Part shown: piece by piece, positions 35,816 to 42,647 of the stretch | How positions within the stretch are numbered: the first letter of the stretch is position 1 | How the letters are laid out: every line of letters begins with the position of its first letter | Source of the DNA: Paenibacillus pini JCM 16418 | Lineage (GTDB): Bacteria; Bacillota; Bacilli; Paenibacillales; Paenibacillaceae | DNA length: 64,000 bases | Reading direction: 5' to 3' | NCBI RefSeq assembly: GCF_000576305.1 | Contig: NZ_BAVZ01000011.1 | Coordinates: 1-64,000 of the forward strand | Translations under genes and position numbers: made by a program | Notes under the pieces: model-generated | Told to the model about the DNA's origin: nothing | Seen by the model: the letters and a program-made list of their open reading frames with translations, nothing else | The model's database searches: none

Positions 35816-35858
35816 AACACAAAAAAGACTAGCCTAGGGGATAGTCTTTTTTGTGTTT
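35816..35858 (+). terminator. Strong terminator
   Basis: AACACAAAAAAGACTA pairs perfectly with TAGTCTTTTTTGTGTT around a 10-base loop. Confidence 0.9.
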
Positions 35859-36077
35859 TCATTCTGTTAATTTACTATGATTTGTTATATTAATTACATC
35901 ATTTATATAAAATAGTCATTTATTAGTATTTTTGGTCGTCTAAGTATTAGATAGCCTTTTTAATAGATCTCACAGGCGCACTAGCCAATTCAATCTACTG
36001 GAGGTGAGTATTTTTCATTTAATACTGAGGCTATTCTAAAAATTTTTAAAATCAATTCAATTTGAGGAGGATTTACT
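35859..36077. other. Intergenic region before the small secreted protein gene
   Basis: Very AT-rich, with several TATAAT-like hexamers (for example ATATAAAAT near 35906). A TGGAGGTGAG at about 35999 looks like a ribosome binding site but no usable frame follows. The true site for the next gene is GAGGAGG at 36064-36070. Confidence 0.4.
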
Positions 36078-36473
36078 ATGAAATTCGGTAAAAAAAGTAT
36101 TGCTGGTTTAGCGGCTTCTGTAGCTTGCATGGCATTTGCAGTCACTGCGTTTGCAAACTCTAGTTCGATATCAACCACTGGGTATGGAACATTGAGTGGT
36201 TCATTATCTAGTTCGGGTTCATACGGTTATTATACTACCTCAGTAACTAAAAATAATGATAATGCTTATCTTACAATTGCAGGTTCTGCTCAAGATAAAA
36301 ATGGAACAACTCTGATTACTAAACAACAAGTTAACAGCTCAAGAGGGGCAACTTCTTACTCAGCTTCTACCGTGTCATTACCATCAAGTGCTTATGTTAT
36401 ATATGGTACACACGGTGTACAGGGTGGTAGCACTTATGGAGCATCTGCTGTGTATACTTATACTCAACTGTAA
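36078..36473 (+). CDS. Small secreted Ser/Thr/Tyr-rich protein
   Basis: 131 residues with a clear signal peptide (MKFGKKSIAGLAASVACMA, cut near AFANSS). The mature part (about 103 residues) is rich in Ser, Thr, Tyr and Gly, has no Cys, and looks like an all-beta exported domain (SGSYGYYTTSVTKNND, AYLTIAGSAQDKNGTT, GASAVYTYTQL). I do not recognise it. It has a strong ribosome binding site and a very strong terminator, suggesting high expression. Confidence 0.75.
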   Translation: MKFGKKSIAGLAASVACMAFAVTAFANSSSISTTGYGTLSGSLSSSGSYGYYTTSVTKNNDNAYLTIAGSAQDKNGTTLITKQQVNSSRGATSYSASTVSLPSSAYVIYGTHGVQGGSTYGASAVYTYTQL

Positions 36474-36497
36474 ATGAAATAATAGCAACAAAGTAGA

Positions 36498-36567
36498 ATG
36501 TCTACGCTGTGCAAATCGAGCGCATGCTTGGCTTTATTTGCACAGCATTAGACATCTTCTTTTTTTA
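36498..36567 (+). terminator. Very strong terminator after the small secreted protein
   Basis: ATGTCTA and GCTGTGCAAAT pair with ATTTGCACAGC and TAGACAT; a long T tract follows. Confidence 0.88.
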
Positions 36568-36598
36568 TTAAACAGGATACATAGGCAGGTTAATTTTA

Positions 36599-36647
36599 GA
36601 CATATGTAAAAAATAAGGTTGACAGACAATTTCGACAATTGTAAAAT
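36599..36647 (+). promoter_or_regulatory. Promoter and two dyads, probable BlaI-type operator
   Basis: TTGACA (36619-36624), 17 bases, TAAAAT (36642-36647) is a near-consensus SigA promoter. ACATATGT (36600-36607) lies upstream of the -35, and ACAATTGT (36635-36642) touches the -10. BlaI/MecI bind dyads with an ACA-TGT core (TACATATGTA type), so both are good candidates for autorepression of the following operon. Confidence 0.72.
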
Positions 36648-36683
36648 GTTAAAAAAATACAATTATTGAAAAGAGGTTCATTC

Positions 36684-37061
36684 ATGAATGCATGGAAGAA
36701 ACTTCCTGACGCTGAATTTGAGATTATGCGAGTCGTTTGGGCGAATGATCCGCCAATTACAACGGCTATGGTATTGGAACAACATGTGGGCGAGCGTAGA
36801 TGGAAAGCTCCTACTGTAATTTCACTGATGCTCCGATTAGTTGAGCGTGGTTTTTTGCGTACTGAGAAACAAGGGAAAGAACGCACTTATTTTCCGTTGA
36901 TCGGAAAAGAGGAGTATCTTGCTCTGGAGACAGAGCATTTTATGAAGCGATACCACGAAAACTCTTTCTTAAGCTTTATCAATACGCTTTATAACGGTAA
37001 GCAACCAAGTGAGAAAGAACTGGATGAAATGCTCAAATGGACCAAGGAACGGAGGGAATAG
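36684..37061 (+). CDS. BlaI/MecI family transcriptional repressor
   Basis: 125 residues from ATG 36684, seven bases after AAGAGG. The winged helix reads LPDAEFEIMRVVWANDPPITTAMVL, RRWKAPTVISLMLRLVERGFL and GKERTYFPLI, typical of BlaI/MecI. The C terminus (YNGKQPSEKELDEMLKW) is the dimerisation part where the antirepressor protease cuts. It heads an eight-gene operon and is followed at once by a BlaR1-like gene; there is no beta-lactamase or mecA gene here, so the target is probably this operon. Confidence 0.9.
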   Translation: MNAWKKLPDAEFEIMRVVWANDPPITTAMVLEQHVGERRWKAPTVISLMLRLVERGFLRTEKQGKERTYFPLIGKEEYLALETEHFMKRYHENSFLSFINTLYNGKQPSEKELDEMLKWTKERRE

Positions 37062-37064
37062 GTG

Positions 37065-38213
37065 ATGCAGCACTTTATGATCCTTCTCTTTGAATGTTCA
37101 CTTTCCATGACCGTCTTAGGAATTCTCTTGATGTCCGCTTCAACTTTTTTACAGAAGAAATTTACGGCTAAAGCGCGCTACTATACTTGGATTACTATGA
37201 TTCTTGGACTTATTATTCCATTGCGTTTTCAGCTACCAAATTTGAATCTTCCAACGCTTACCATTTTACCTGGACTAGAGTATATTGATCGAGCAACGAA
37301 CTTAATGATTTATTCAAGTATAGGAACATCCACATCAGTGGCTTGGTATGAAGCTGTATTTGCTTTATGGATTAGCGGTATTACTGTATTTACAATCTAC
37401 CATATCAATCAGCATAGACTGTTACTTCGGATGGTGGAGCGTTGGAGTGTGGAATATTCAAACCTAGAAGGGCTGGAACTGTTAAAAAATGTTCAGGAAA
37501 GCATGCGTATATCCCGTCATGTACAATTAAGAATATGCCCAGGGATTCCTTGTCCAATGCTCATAGGCTTTGTTCGTCCGGTCATCTTACTCCCTTCAGT
37601 CAATATATCGGATCAAGAGCTGTTATTCATATTGAAGCATGAACTAATTCACTTCAAACGCGGAGATTTAGTACTCAAAATGCTTGTATTTGCAGCCACG
37701 GCGATCCATTGGTTTAATCCATTGGTTTATCGAATGGCCCGGGAGATCAATCTTCAATGCGAAATTTCTTGTGATGAGGAAGTTATTAAGCAAGCAACTA
37801 TACAAGTGCGGCAGCAATATGTGGAGACTCTGATTAACATTATGAAGAAACAATCGAATGCTCAGAGCGTATTCATTACCAGTTTCTCGGATCGTAGATT
37901 GAGTATGAAGAAAAGAATTCACTCAATCATGGATAGCCGTCGCAAACAAAAGGGTTTTGCTCTTTTGACAATCATAGTGTTGTTTATGTTCATTCTAGGA
38001 GCTGCGTTACAAGGATCTCTAACTCAAACCCACTCTTTAACCGAAGCAAACAACTGGCCGGATTCTCTTGTTTATAATGTAGAACCGGAAGAGGAAGGAT
38101 CTCTCTTGCAAACGCAGACTCATGAAAGTAATGTATCTAATTCTGATGAACCTAAACAGAGTGATAATAAGGAACCGATCATGTTTGCTAGTCCCGGAAT
38201 TTCATATAGGTAA
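37065..38213 (+). CDS. BlaR1/MecR1-like M56 membrane metalloprotease, no penicillin-sensor domain
   Basis: 382 residues from ATG 37065 (GGAGGG upstream). Four hydrophobic segments; the zinc protease motif HELIHFKRGDL (HExxH) near residue 191 and the downstream EISCDEEV Glu; last helix LLTIIVLFMFILGAAL (about 300-320) followed by only 60 polar residues. BlaR1 proper has a further 250-residue penicillin-binding sensor outside the membrane, absent here. So a protease that cleaves BlaI is expected, but the signal must be sensed by other means, perhaps by the lipoproteins encoded downstream. Confidence 0.88.
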   Translation: MQHFMILLFECSLSMTVLGILLMSASTFLQKKFTAKARYYTWITMILGLIIPLRFQLPNLNLPTLTILPGLEYIDRATNLMIYSSIGTSTSVAWYEAVFALWISGITVFTIYHINQHRLLLRMVERWSVEYSNLEGLELLKNVQESMRISRHVQLRICPGIPCPMLIGFVRPVILLPSVNISDQELLFILKHELIHFKRGDLVLKMLVFAATAIHWFNPLVYRMAREINLQCEISCDEEVIKQATIQVRQQYVETLINIMKKQSNAQSVFITSFSDRRLSMKKRIHSIMDSRRKQKGFALLTIIVLFMFILGAALQGSLTQTHSLTEANNWPDSLVYNVEPEEEGSLLQTQTHESNVSNSDEPKQSDNKEPIMFASPGISYR

Positions 38214-38246
38214 TGCGGAAGCATGGATCAGAAAGGGGATACGATT

Positions 38247-38957
38247 TTGAATACAATGTGGAGAAGCAAACTAGCCTTATTATTAGCGATAATGATGATT
38301 CTTGCAGTCGGGTGCTCTAATAAGGGTTCGGATAACATGGAGAATACAACATCAAACGAAATAATTAAAAATCCATTTGAGGAAAATACGCCGAATACGA
38401 TGGTTTTAGGAAATATAAGCCATGGATTTACAAATCCCCAACTAGATGAGAAGGGAATCATACTCCCCTTGCAATATAACGGAAGTGAATTGAAAGTAGA
38501 TTATTCAGTAAAAGCTTCTGGAAAAGCTAAAAATGTTGGTTTTCTTGTATTTGTTGATGGAAAGCCTCAGCCCTATAAATTCAACAGTAGCGAAGCACCT
38601 TACGAGTATATGCACATATTTGAACTTGAGGGTGATGACCAAGATACACCGCTTAGCTTCATCTTTACCCCAGTAACCGGAAAGAAAGGAGATAACCTTC
38701 ACGTAAGCATTGCCAGTGTATATAATCCGGGATTTATTCCAGATATGAAAGCAACGACCTCCTTTGGAGGTTATCAGACGACACTAGAGTCGGGTAGATC
38801 ATTGATTTTTAACAAGAACGCTGAAGCGTTAAATGTTTCCTCTATTCCACACCAAGAAATATTAAGCAATGTTCGGATCTCTACAGAGCCTATAACTCAG
38901 GAACTATTGGATAAGCATAGTGTCATGGAAAAAGTAGATAATGGCGACGTTGGATAA
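38247..38957 (+). CDS. Lipoprotein of unknown function
   Basis: 236 residues from TTG 38247, eight bases after AAAGGGG. A lipoprotein signal is clear (LLLAIMMILAVGC, lipobox Cys near residue 23). The mature part looks like an all-beta, exported domain (GSELKVDYSVKASGKAKNVGF). No known family. It ends by overlapping the next frame by 17 bases, and the two may be one protein split by a frameshift. Confidence 0.72.
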   Translation: MNTMWRSKLALLLAIMMILAVGCSNKGSDNMENTTSNEIIKNPFEENTPNTMVLGNISHGFTNPQLDEKGIILPLQYNGSELKVDYSVKASGKAKNVGFLVFVDGKPQPYKFNSSEAPYEYMHIFELEGDDQDTPLSFIFTPVTGKKGDNLHVSIASVYNPGFIPDMKATTSFGGYQTTLESGRSLIFNKNAEALNVSSIPHQEILSNVRISTEPITQELLDKHSVMEKVDNGDVG

Positions 38958-39303
38958 AAAGGTGTATAGCGATTTATACGTTGATGGTTCTTTACGTCAG
39001 GATAATCTACAGATTAAGAAAAGCGGCACCCTTCACTTAAGCTTCAAGCTGTTTGGCCATCCGGGAATACGCTACCGTAGTACGATTTATATCAACCACA
39101 GTGCACTAAGCACCAAAAACGCTGTTTCCTTTGAGACTAAGCTGACAAAAGGGAATATAGCTATTATCGAGGCTGATATCGATTTAGAAAAGTTAGAGAA
39201 CTTTAATACACTTTATATTGTTTCCATTCCTGTAAATGCGAATGATTTTCCCGATGATGTAATCATCCTGGATAAGACGCCCTCCTTGTTACTTTACAAA
39301 TGA
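38941..39303 (+). CDS. Possible C-terminal part of the preceding lipoprotein
   Basis: 120 residues, all-beta in appearance (GSLRQDNLQIKKSGTLHLSF, GIRYRSTIYINHSAL, LYIVSIPVNANDFPDDVIIL). It has no signal peptide and only a weak site (GGAAAAAG) before its ATG, though its composition matches an exported domain. That, and the 17-base overlap with the lipoprotein gene, suggest it belongs to that gene as a C-terminal domain separated by a +1 or -2 frameshift near 38945. As a separate gene it would make a cytoplasmic protein. Confidence 0.55.
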   Translation: MATLDKKVYSDLYVDGSLRQDNLQIKKSGTLHLSFKLFGHPGIRYRSTIYINHSALSTKNAVSFETKLTKGNIAIIEADIDLEKLENFNTLYIVSIPVNANDFPDDVIILDKTPSLLLYK

Positions 39304-39318
39304 TCGGAGCGAATGGTG

Positions 39319-40560
39319 ATGAGAAAGAAATATGTAAGCATCATATTAGCTTTATCTGTGCTTGTCATTGCGAGCTGTTCACATAAAGAAAACAACTCTT
39401 TGACTACAGGTGATTCTACTAAACCTAAAAATTCTCCAATCGGAAATAATTCTTCAAACAACGAAGTAGTAACAACTGAGCCCCCTCAATCTAATTCTTC
39501 CGAATCATCTTCTCCATTAGATTTACATCTTGAAAAGATTCAAGGAGATATCACAAATATTCACTACGCCGATGGAAATCAGATCATTATATTGGCAGAC
39601 AAATTGTATCTATATAACCTTGATAAGGGGCTAGTAACAGCCGAAACCTCACGTGAAGCATTGGTAAAAGAACAATATTTCTCTACACATGACGGATATG
39701 TAGAGATCGGGGCGAAAGTAAGTAAAGGGAAAAATAATGGTGGTTTGTTAGCAACAGACGGAGGGCCAACGTATAGCGCCGTCTTCTATGACAAGCAGTT
39801 AAATAAGAAATCAGAATTTCAATTCAACACCTTACTACAGAAGAATGAAATGATATTGTCTGTAAAGGCTATCGCGATTACAGCGGATGGAACGAAAGCG
39901 GCCTATGCCACTACACAGGGACTATATCTCTACAATTTTAAAACGAAACAAAAAACAACCGTTGTGAATGTACAAGAAGAAGATTCGGCTCCGCGAAAAG
40001 GAGTAGTTACATTTGAACAAATTGGATTTACAAATATGGATAAACTGCTTGCATTTAAAGCGCAAAGCTTTCATATTCCAGCTGAAACCGACAAGCCTTC
40101 CTTTGATACCTGCGGAACTGTAGCGATAGATGGTAGTAGCATGTCTAATCGTGTATTTGATAGTTACACATGCAAAGAGGTAACTGCTTATAGTAACTTA
40201 CTGCTGTTTGCGGAAGATTTCACAATTCCATCAGGCAAATTAATGGTTATGGATATACCCAGCGAGAAAGTGAATCTTCATACCTTAGTTGAGAAGGGCG
40301 AAAGCGGATTTATTACAGGGTCTGACTCAGGGCAATACTTCGGGACATCCCTCGCTGATAAGAGTAGCTGGAAGATTCGAGTATACAATACCGTTACAGG
40401 AAGGCTTGAAGCAGAGAAGCGTATCCCAGCTGAAGGAGAAGCGCGTTATATGGCGAATGACCCGTTGATTCGTATTATAGACGACAAGAAGACTTATATC
40501 GTTGTATTAGGAGCTAATCAGCCGGGAATCAAGGCCAAAGTGATTATAAACCACTTCTAA
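39319..40560 (+). CDS. Lipoprotein, beta-propeller-like
   Basis: 413 residues from ATG 39319 (CGGAG nine bases before). Signal with lipobox VLVIASC (Cys near residue 19), a Ser/Asn/Pro-rich linker (about 25-65), then repeating beta units (ITNIHYADGNQIIILADKLYLYNL in parts: GNQIIILADKLYLYNL; GTKAAYATTQGLYLYNFK; GSDSGQYFGTSLADKS) like WD40/YVTN-type propeller blades. No enzyme motif. Part of the BlaI-headed operon; may bind a ligand or partner at the outer face of the membrane. Confidence 0.72.
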   Translation: MRKKYVSIILALSVLVIASCSHKENNSLTTGDSTKPKNSPIGNNSSNNEVVTTEPPQSNSSESSSPLDLHLEKIQGDITNIHYADGNQIIILADKLYLYNLDKGLVTAETSREALVKEQYFSTHDGYVEIGAKVSKGKNNGGLLATDGGPTYSAVFYDKQLNKKSEFQFNTLLQKNEMILSVKAIAITADGTKAAYATTQGLYLYNFKTKQKTTVVNVQEEDSAPRKGVVTFEQIGFTNMDKLLAFKAQSFHIPAETDKPSFDTCGTVAIDGSSMSNRVFDSYTCKEVTAYSNLLLFAEDFTIPSGKLMVMDIPSEKVNLHTLVEKGESGFITGSDSGQYFGTSLADKSSWKIRVYNTVTGRLEAEKRIPAEGEARYMANDPLIRIIDDKKTYIVVLGANQPGIKAKVIINHF

Positions 40561-40577
40561 TAAGGAGGGAGCGATTC

Positions 40578-41450
40578 GTGAAGGTAACGTTTAAAGGTAT
40601 CTCAAAACAATATAAGGGCAAATATGCATTACAAGATTTTTCTGCTGAATTGGAGAATGGAATTTATGGGCTTCTTGGAACCAATGGGGCAGGAAAAACG
40701 ACATTGATTAATATCTTTGTCGGTATTTTGCGAAGTGACACGGGGCAAATCCTAATCAATGATGTGGATGCGAGAACTCTAGGGATAGAATTTCTGTCCC
40801 ATATCGGATATTTACCTCAGTATCCACAATTTTATAAAAATTTCGAAGTCATGGAATTCCTTAAATACATGTGTGAGCTGAAGCAGATTCCGAAGTCGCA
40901 AGCAGAAAAAAGAGTTCAAGAATTATTGGAAATTGTAAATTTGAGCAATGCTCGCCATAAGAAAATCGGAGCTTTATCTGGTGGGATGCGTCAGAGAGTG
41001 GGTATTGCTCAGGCCATGCTTAACAATCCAAATATCCTGATTCTGGATGAGCCTACGGCTGGACTAGATCCGCAGGAAAGGATTCGATTTCGAAATCTGA
41101 TCACTAAGTTTTCCGAGAACCGCATTGTTCTATTGGCAACGCATATTGTTTCCGATATCGAATTTATCGCTAATCAAGTCATTTTACTGAAGGATGGACG
41201 ACTTCTGAAGCAAGATACACCTCAAGCTCTCGTAGAAGGCCTGAAAGGGAAGGTTTGGACGGTCACAGCCACGGAAGAAGCACTGGATGAGAAGCTGCAT
41301 CGACTCAAAATCAGTAATATGATGCGGGAGCAAAATGATATTCATTTGCGGGTTATAGATGATGAGCAACCGGATGTTGATGCAGTAAATGTACAGGCCA
41401 ATCTGGAGGACGTGTTCCTGTATTATTTCGGAGAGGGCGAACAATGGTAA
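40578..41450 (+). CDS. ABC transporter ATP-binding protein
   Basis: 290 residues from GTG 40578 after AAGGAGGGAG. Walker A GTNGAGKTT, Q-loop YLPQYPQFY, signature LSGGMRQRVGIA, Walker B ILILDEPTAGLDP, H-loop LLATHIVSD. The class is that of antibiotic/lantibiotic-type exporters (CcmA/NatA). It overlaps the first permease gene by 7 bases and energises the two permeases that follow. Confidence 0.93.
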   Translation: MKVTFKGISKQYKGKYALQDFSAELENGIYGLLGTNGAGKTTLINIFVGILRSDTGQILINDVDARTLGIEFLSHIGYLPQYPQFYKNFEVMEFLKYMCELKQIPKSQAEKRVQELLEIVNLSNARHKKIGALSGGMRQRVGIAQAMLNNPNILILDEPTAGLDPQERIRFRNLITKFSENRIVLLATHIVSDIEFIANQVILLKDGRLLKQDTPQALVEGLKGKVWTVTATEEALDEKLHRLKISNMMREQNDIHLRVIDDEQPDVDAVNVQANLEDVFLYYFGEGEQW

Positions 41451-42646
41451 CGTTAATCGGTTATGAGTGGCGTAAACATTTTTTGAAATGGACTATCGTC
41501 TTTGCGGTAGCAGTCTTCTCAATCCTAAATGTCCTGAAAATATACAGTATCCATGGTGGGAACTCTTTACTAGCTGACTCGAGCTGGAAAGAGCTGTACT
41601 CACAGATGTATGGCCAATTTGAAGGCAAGATCACGGATGAAAAGATCGGCAAACTCATGAAGATTTATCGCCCCCTTGAACAGCAAACTGCTGATCATAC
41701 AGCGAGTACAACATATCGTAACTCGAATACTCAGTTGTCCAATGTGTATGAAGATTTCAATTTCTATCGATGGTCTTATGTGAATCCGATGAAATATGCA
41801 TACGATTACAAAGCCTATGCTCATGCTGTGGTGACTACAGCGAATGAGAATATTATATTTTTTAAATCCTTGAACAATGGATATGAGGCTCGGAAAAATG
41901 CGGCTGTTGCTGAACTGTTTCAGGGACGAACGATAACAAATTTCTCTTATACGGAAATGTATCAATATTATGTTCAGTACGATTTTTCATCGTTCTTAGT
42001 TCTATTGATTTGTCTGTACGGTCTGATGAGTGTTTTCCTGTCCGAAAAGGAGACAGAGATGGATACCCTACTGCTAACGACCAAAGCAGGGGGAGCCAAA
42101 ACTGTTTGGGCAAAGCTTTTGGCCTCGTCACTTTTTATTTGTAGCATATGTCTTTGGTTTTGGCTAATTGATTTTGTTGCCTATTCGTGGATCTACGCTT
42201 CTTGGGATGCAGCTTCTTCACCAATATACGTTTTGGAAGAATACATTCACAGTGCATTGAACGTGAGTTTAGGTCAATATGCAGCGCTCTCCGCTGTCTT
42301 GAAAACCTTTGGAATGCTCTTCTTTGGTTTGGCTTTTCTGGCACTGTCCTATCTATTTCGAAACGCGTTAGTCCCTTTCATTATTGGCCTATTAGCTTTG
42401 TTTGGATGTATTTCTTTACAGGAAGCTTACATGGACTCAGGACATATTTTGGTAAAAACCATGAATCCTTTTGTACTTGTTGTCAATCGAGAATTGTTTC
42501 ATAAAGCAGAGTACATCCCCCTATGGGGTTACCCGTTTCCAAGCTATATTGTTGCCTTGTTATTCTCGATCTTATGGGGGACGATATTTCTTTCCGGGCT
42601 CATGATTTCAGTGAGGAAAAATGCTCTACGGAAGGGAGGAGGATAG
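41444..42646 (+). CDS. ABC transporter permease
   Basis: 400 residues. One N-terminal helix (WTIVFAVAVFSILNVLKIY), a large external loop (about 40-175), then five to six helices (FLVLLICLYGLMSVFLSEKE, FICSICLWFWLIDFVAYSW and others), the ABC-2/DUF-type exporter layout. Motif TEMDTLLLTTKAG after the second helix is shared with the next permease (SKMDTLLLTVQKG), showing the two are homologous. Overlaps the ATPase gene; two bases before the next start region. Confidence 0.85.
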   Translation: MVTLIGYEWRKHFLKWTIVFAVAVFSILNVLKIYSIHGGNSLLADSSWKELYSQMYGQFEGKITDEKIGKLMKIYRPLEQQTADHTASTTYRNSNTQLSNVYEDFNFYRWSYVNPMKYAYDYKAYAHAVVTTANENIIFFKSLNNGYEARKNAAVAELFQGRTITNFSYTEMYQYYVQYDFSSFLVLLICLYGLMSVFLSEKETEMDTLLLTTKAGGAKTVWAKLLASSLFICSICLWFWLIDFVAYSWIYASWDAASSPIYVLEEYIHSALNVSLGQYAALSAVLKTFGMLFFGLAFLALSYLFRNALVPFIIGLLALFGCISLQEAYMDSGHILVKTMNPFVLVVNRELFHKAEYIPLWGYPFPSYIVALLFSILWGTIFLSGLMISVRKNALRKGGG

Positions 42647-42647
42647 C

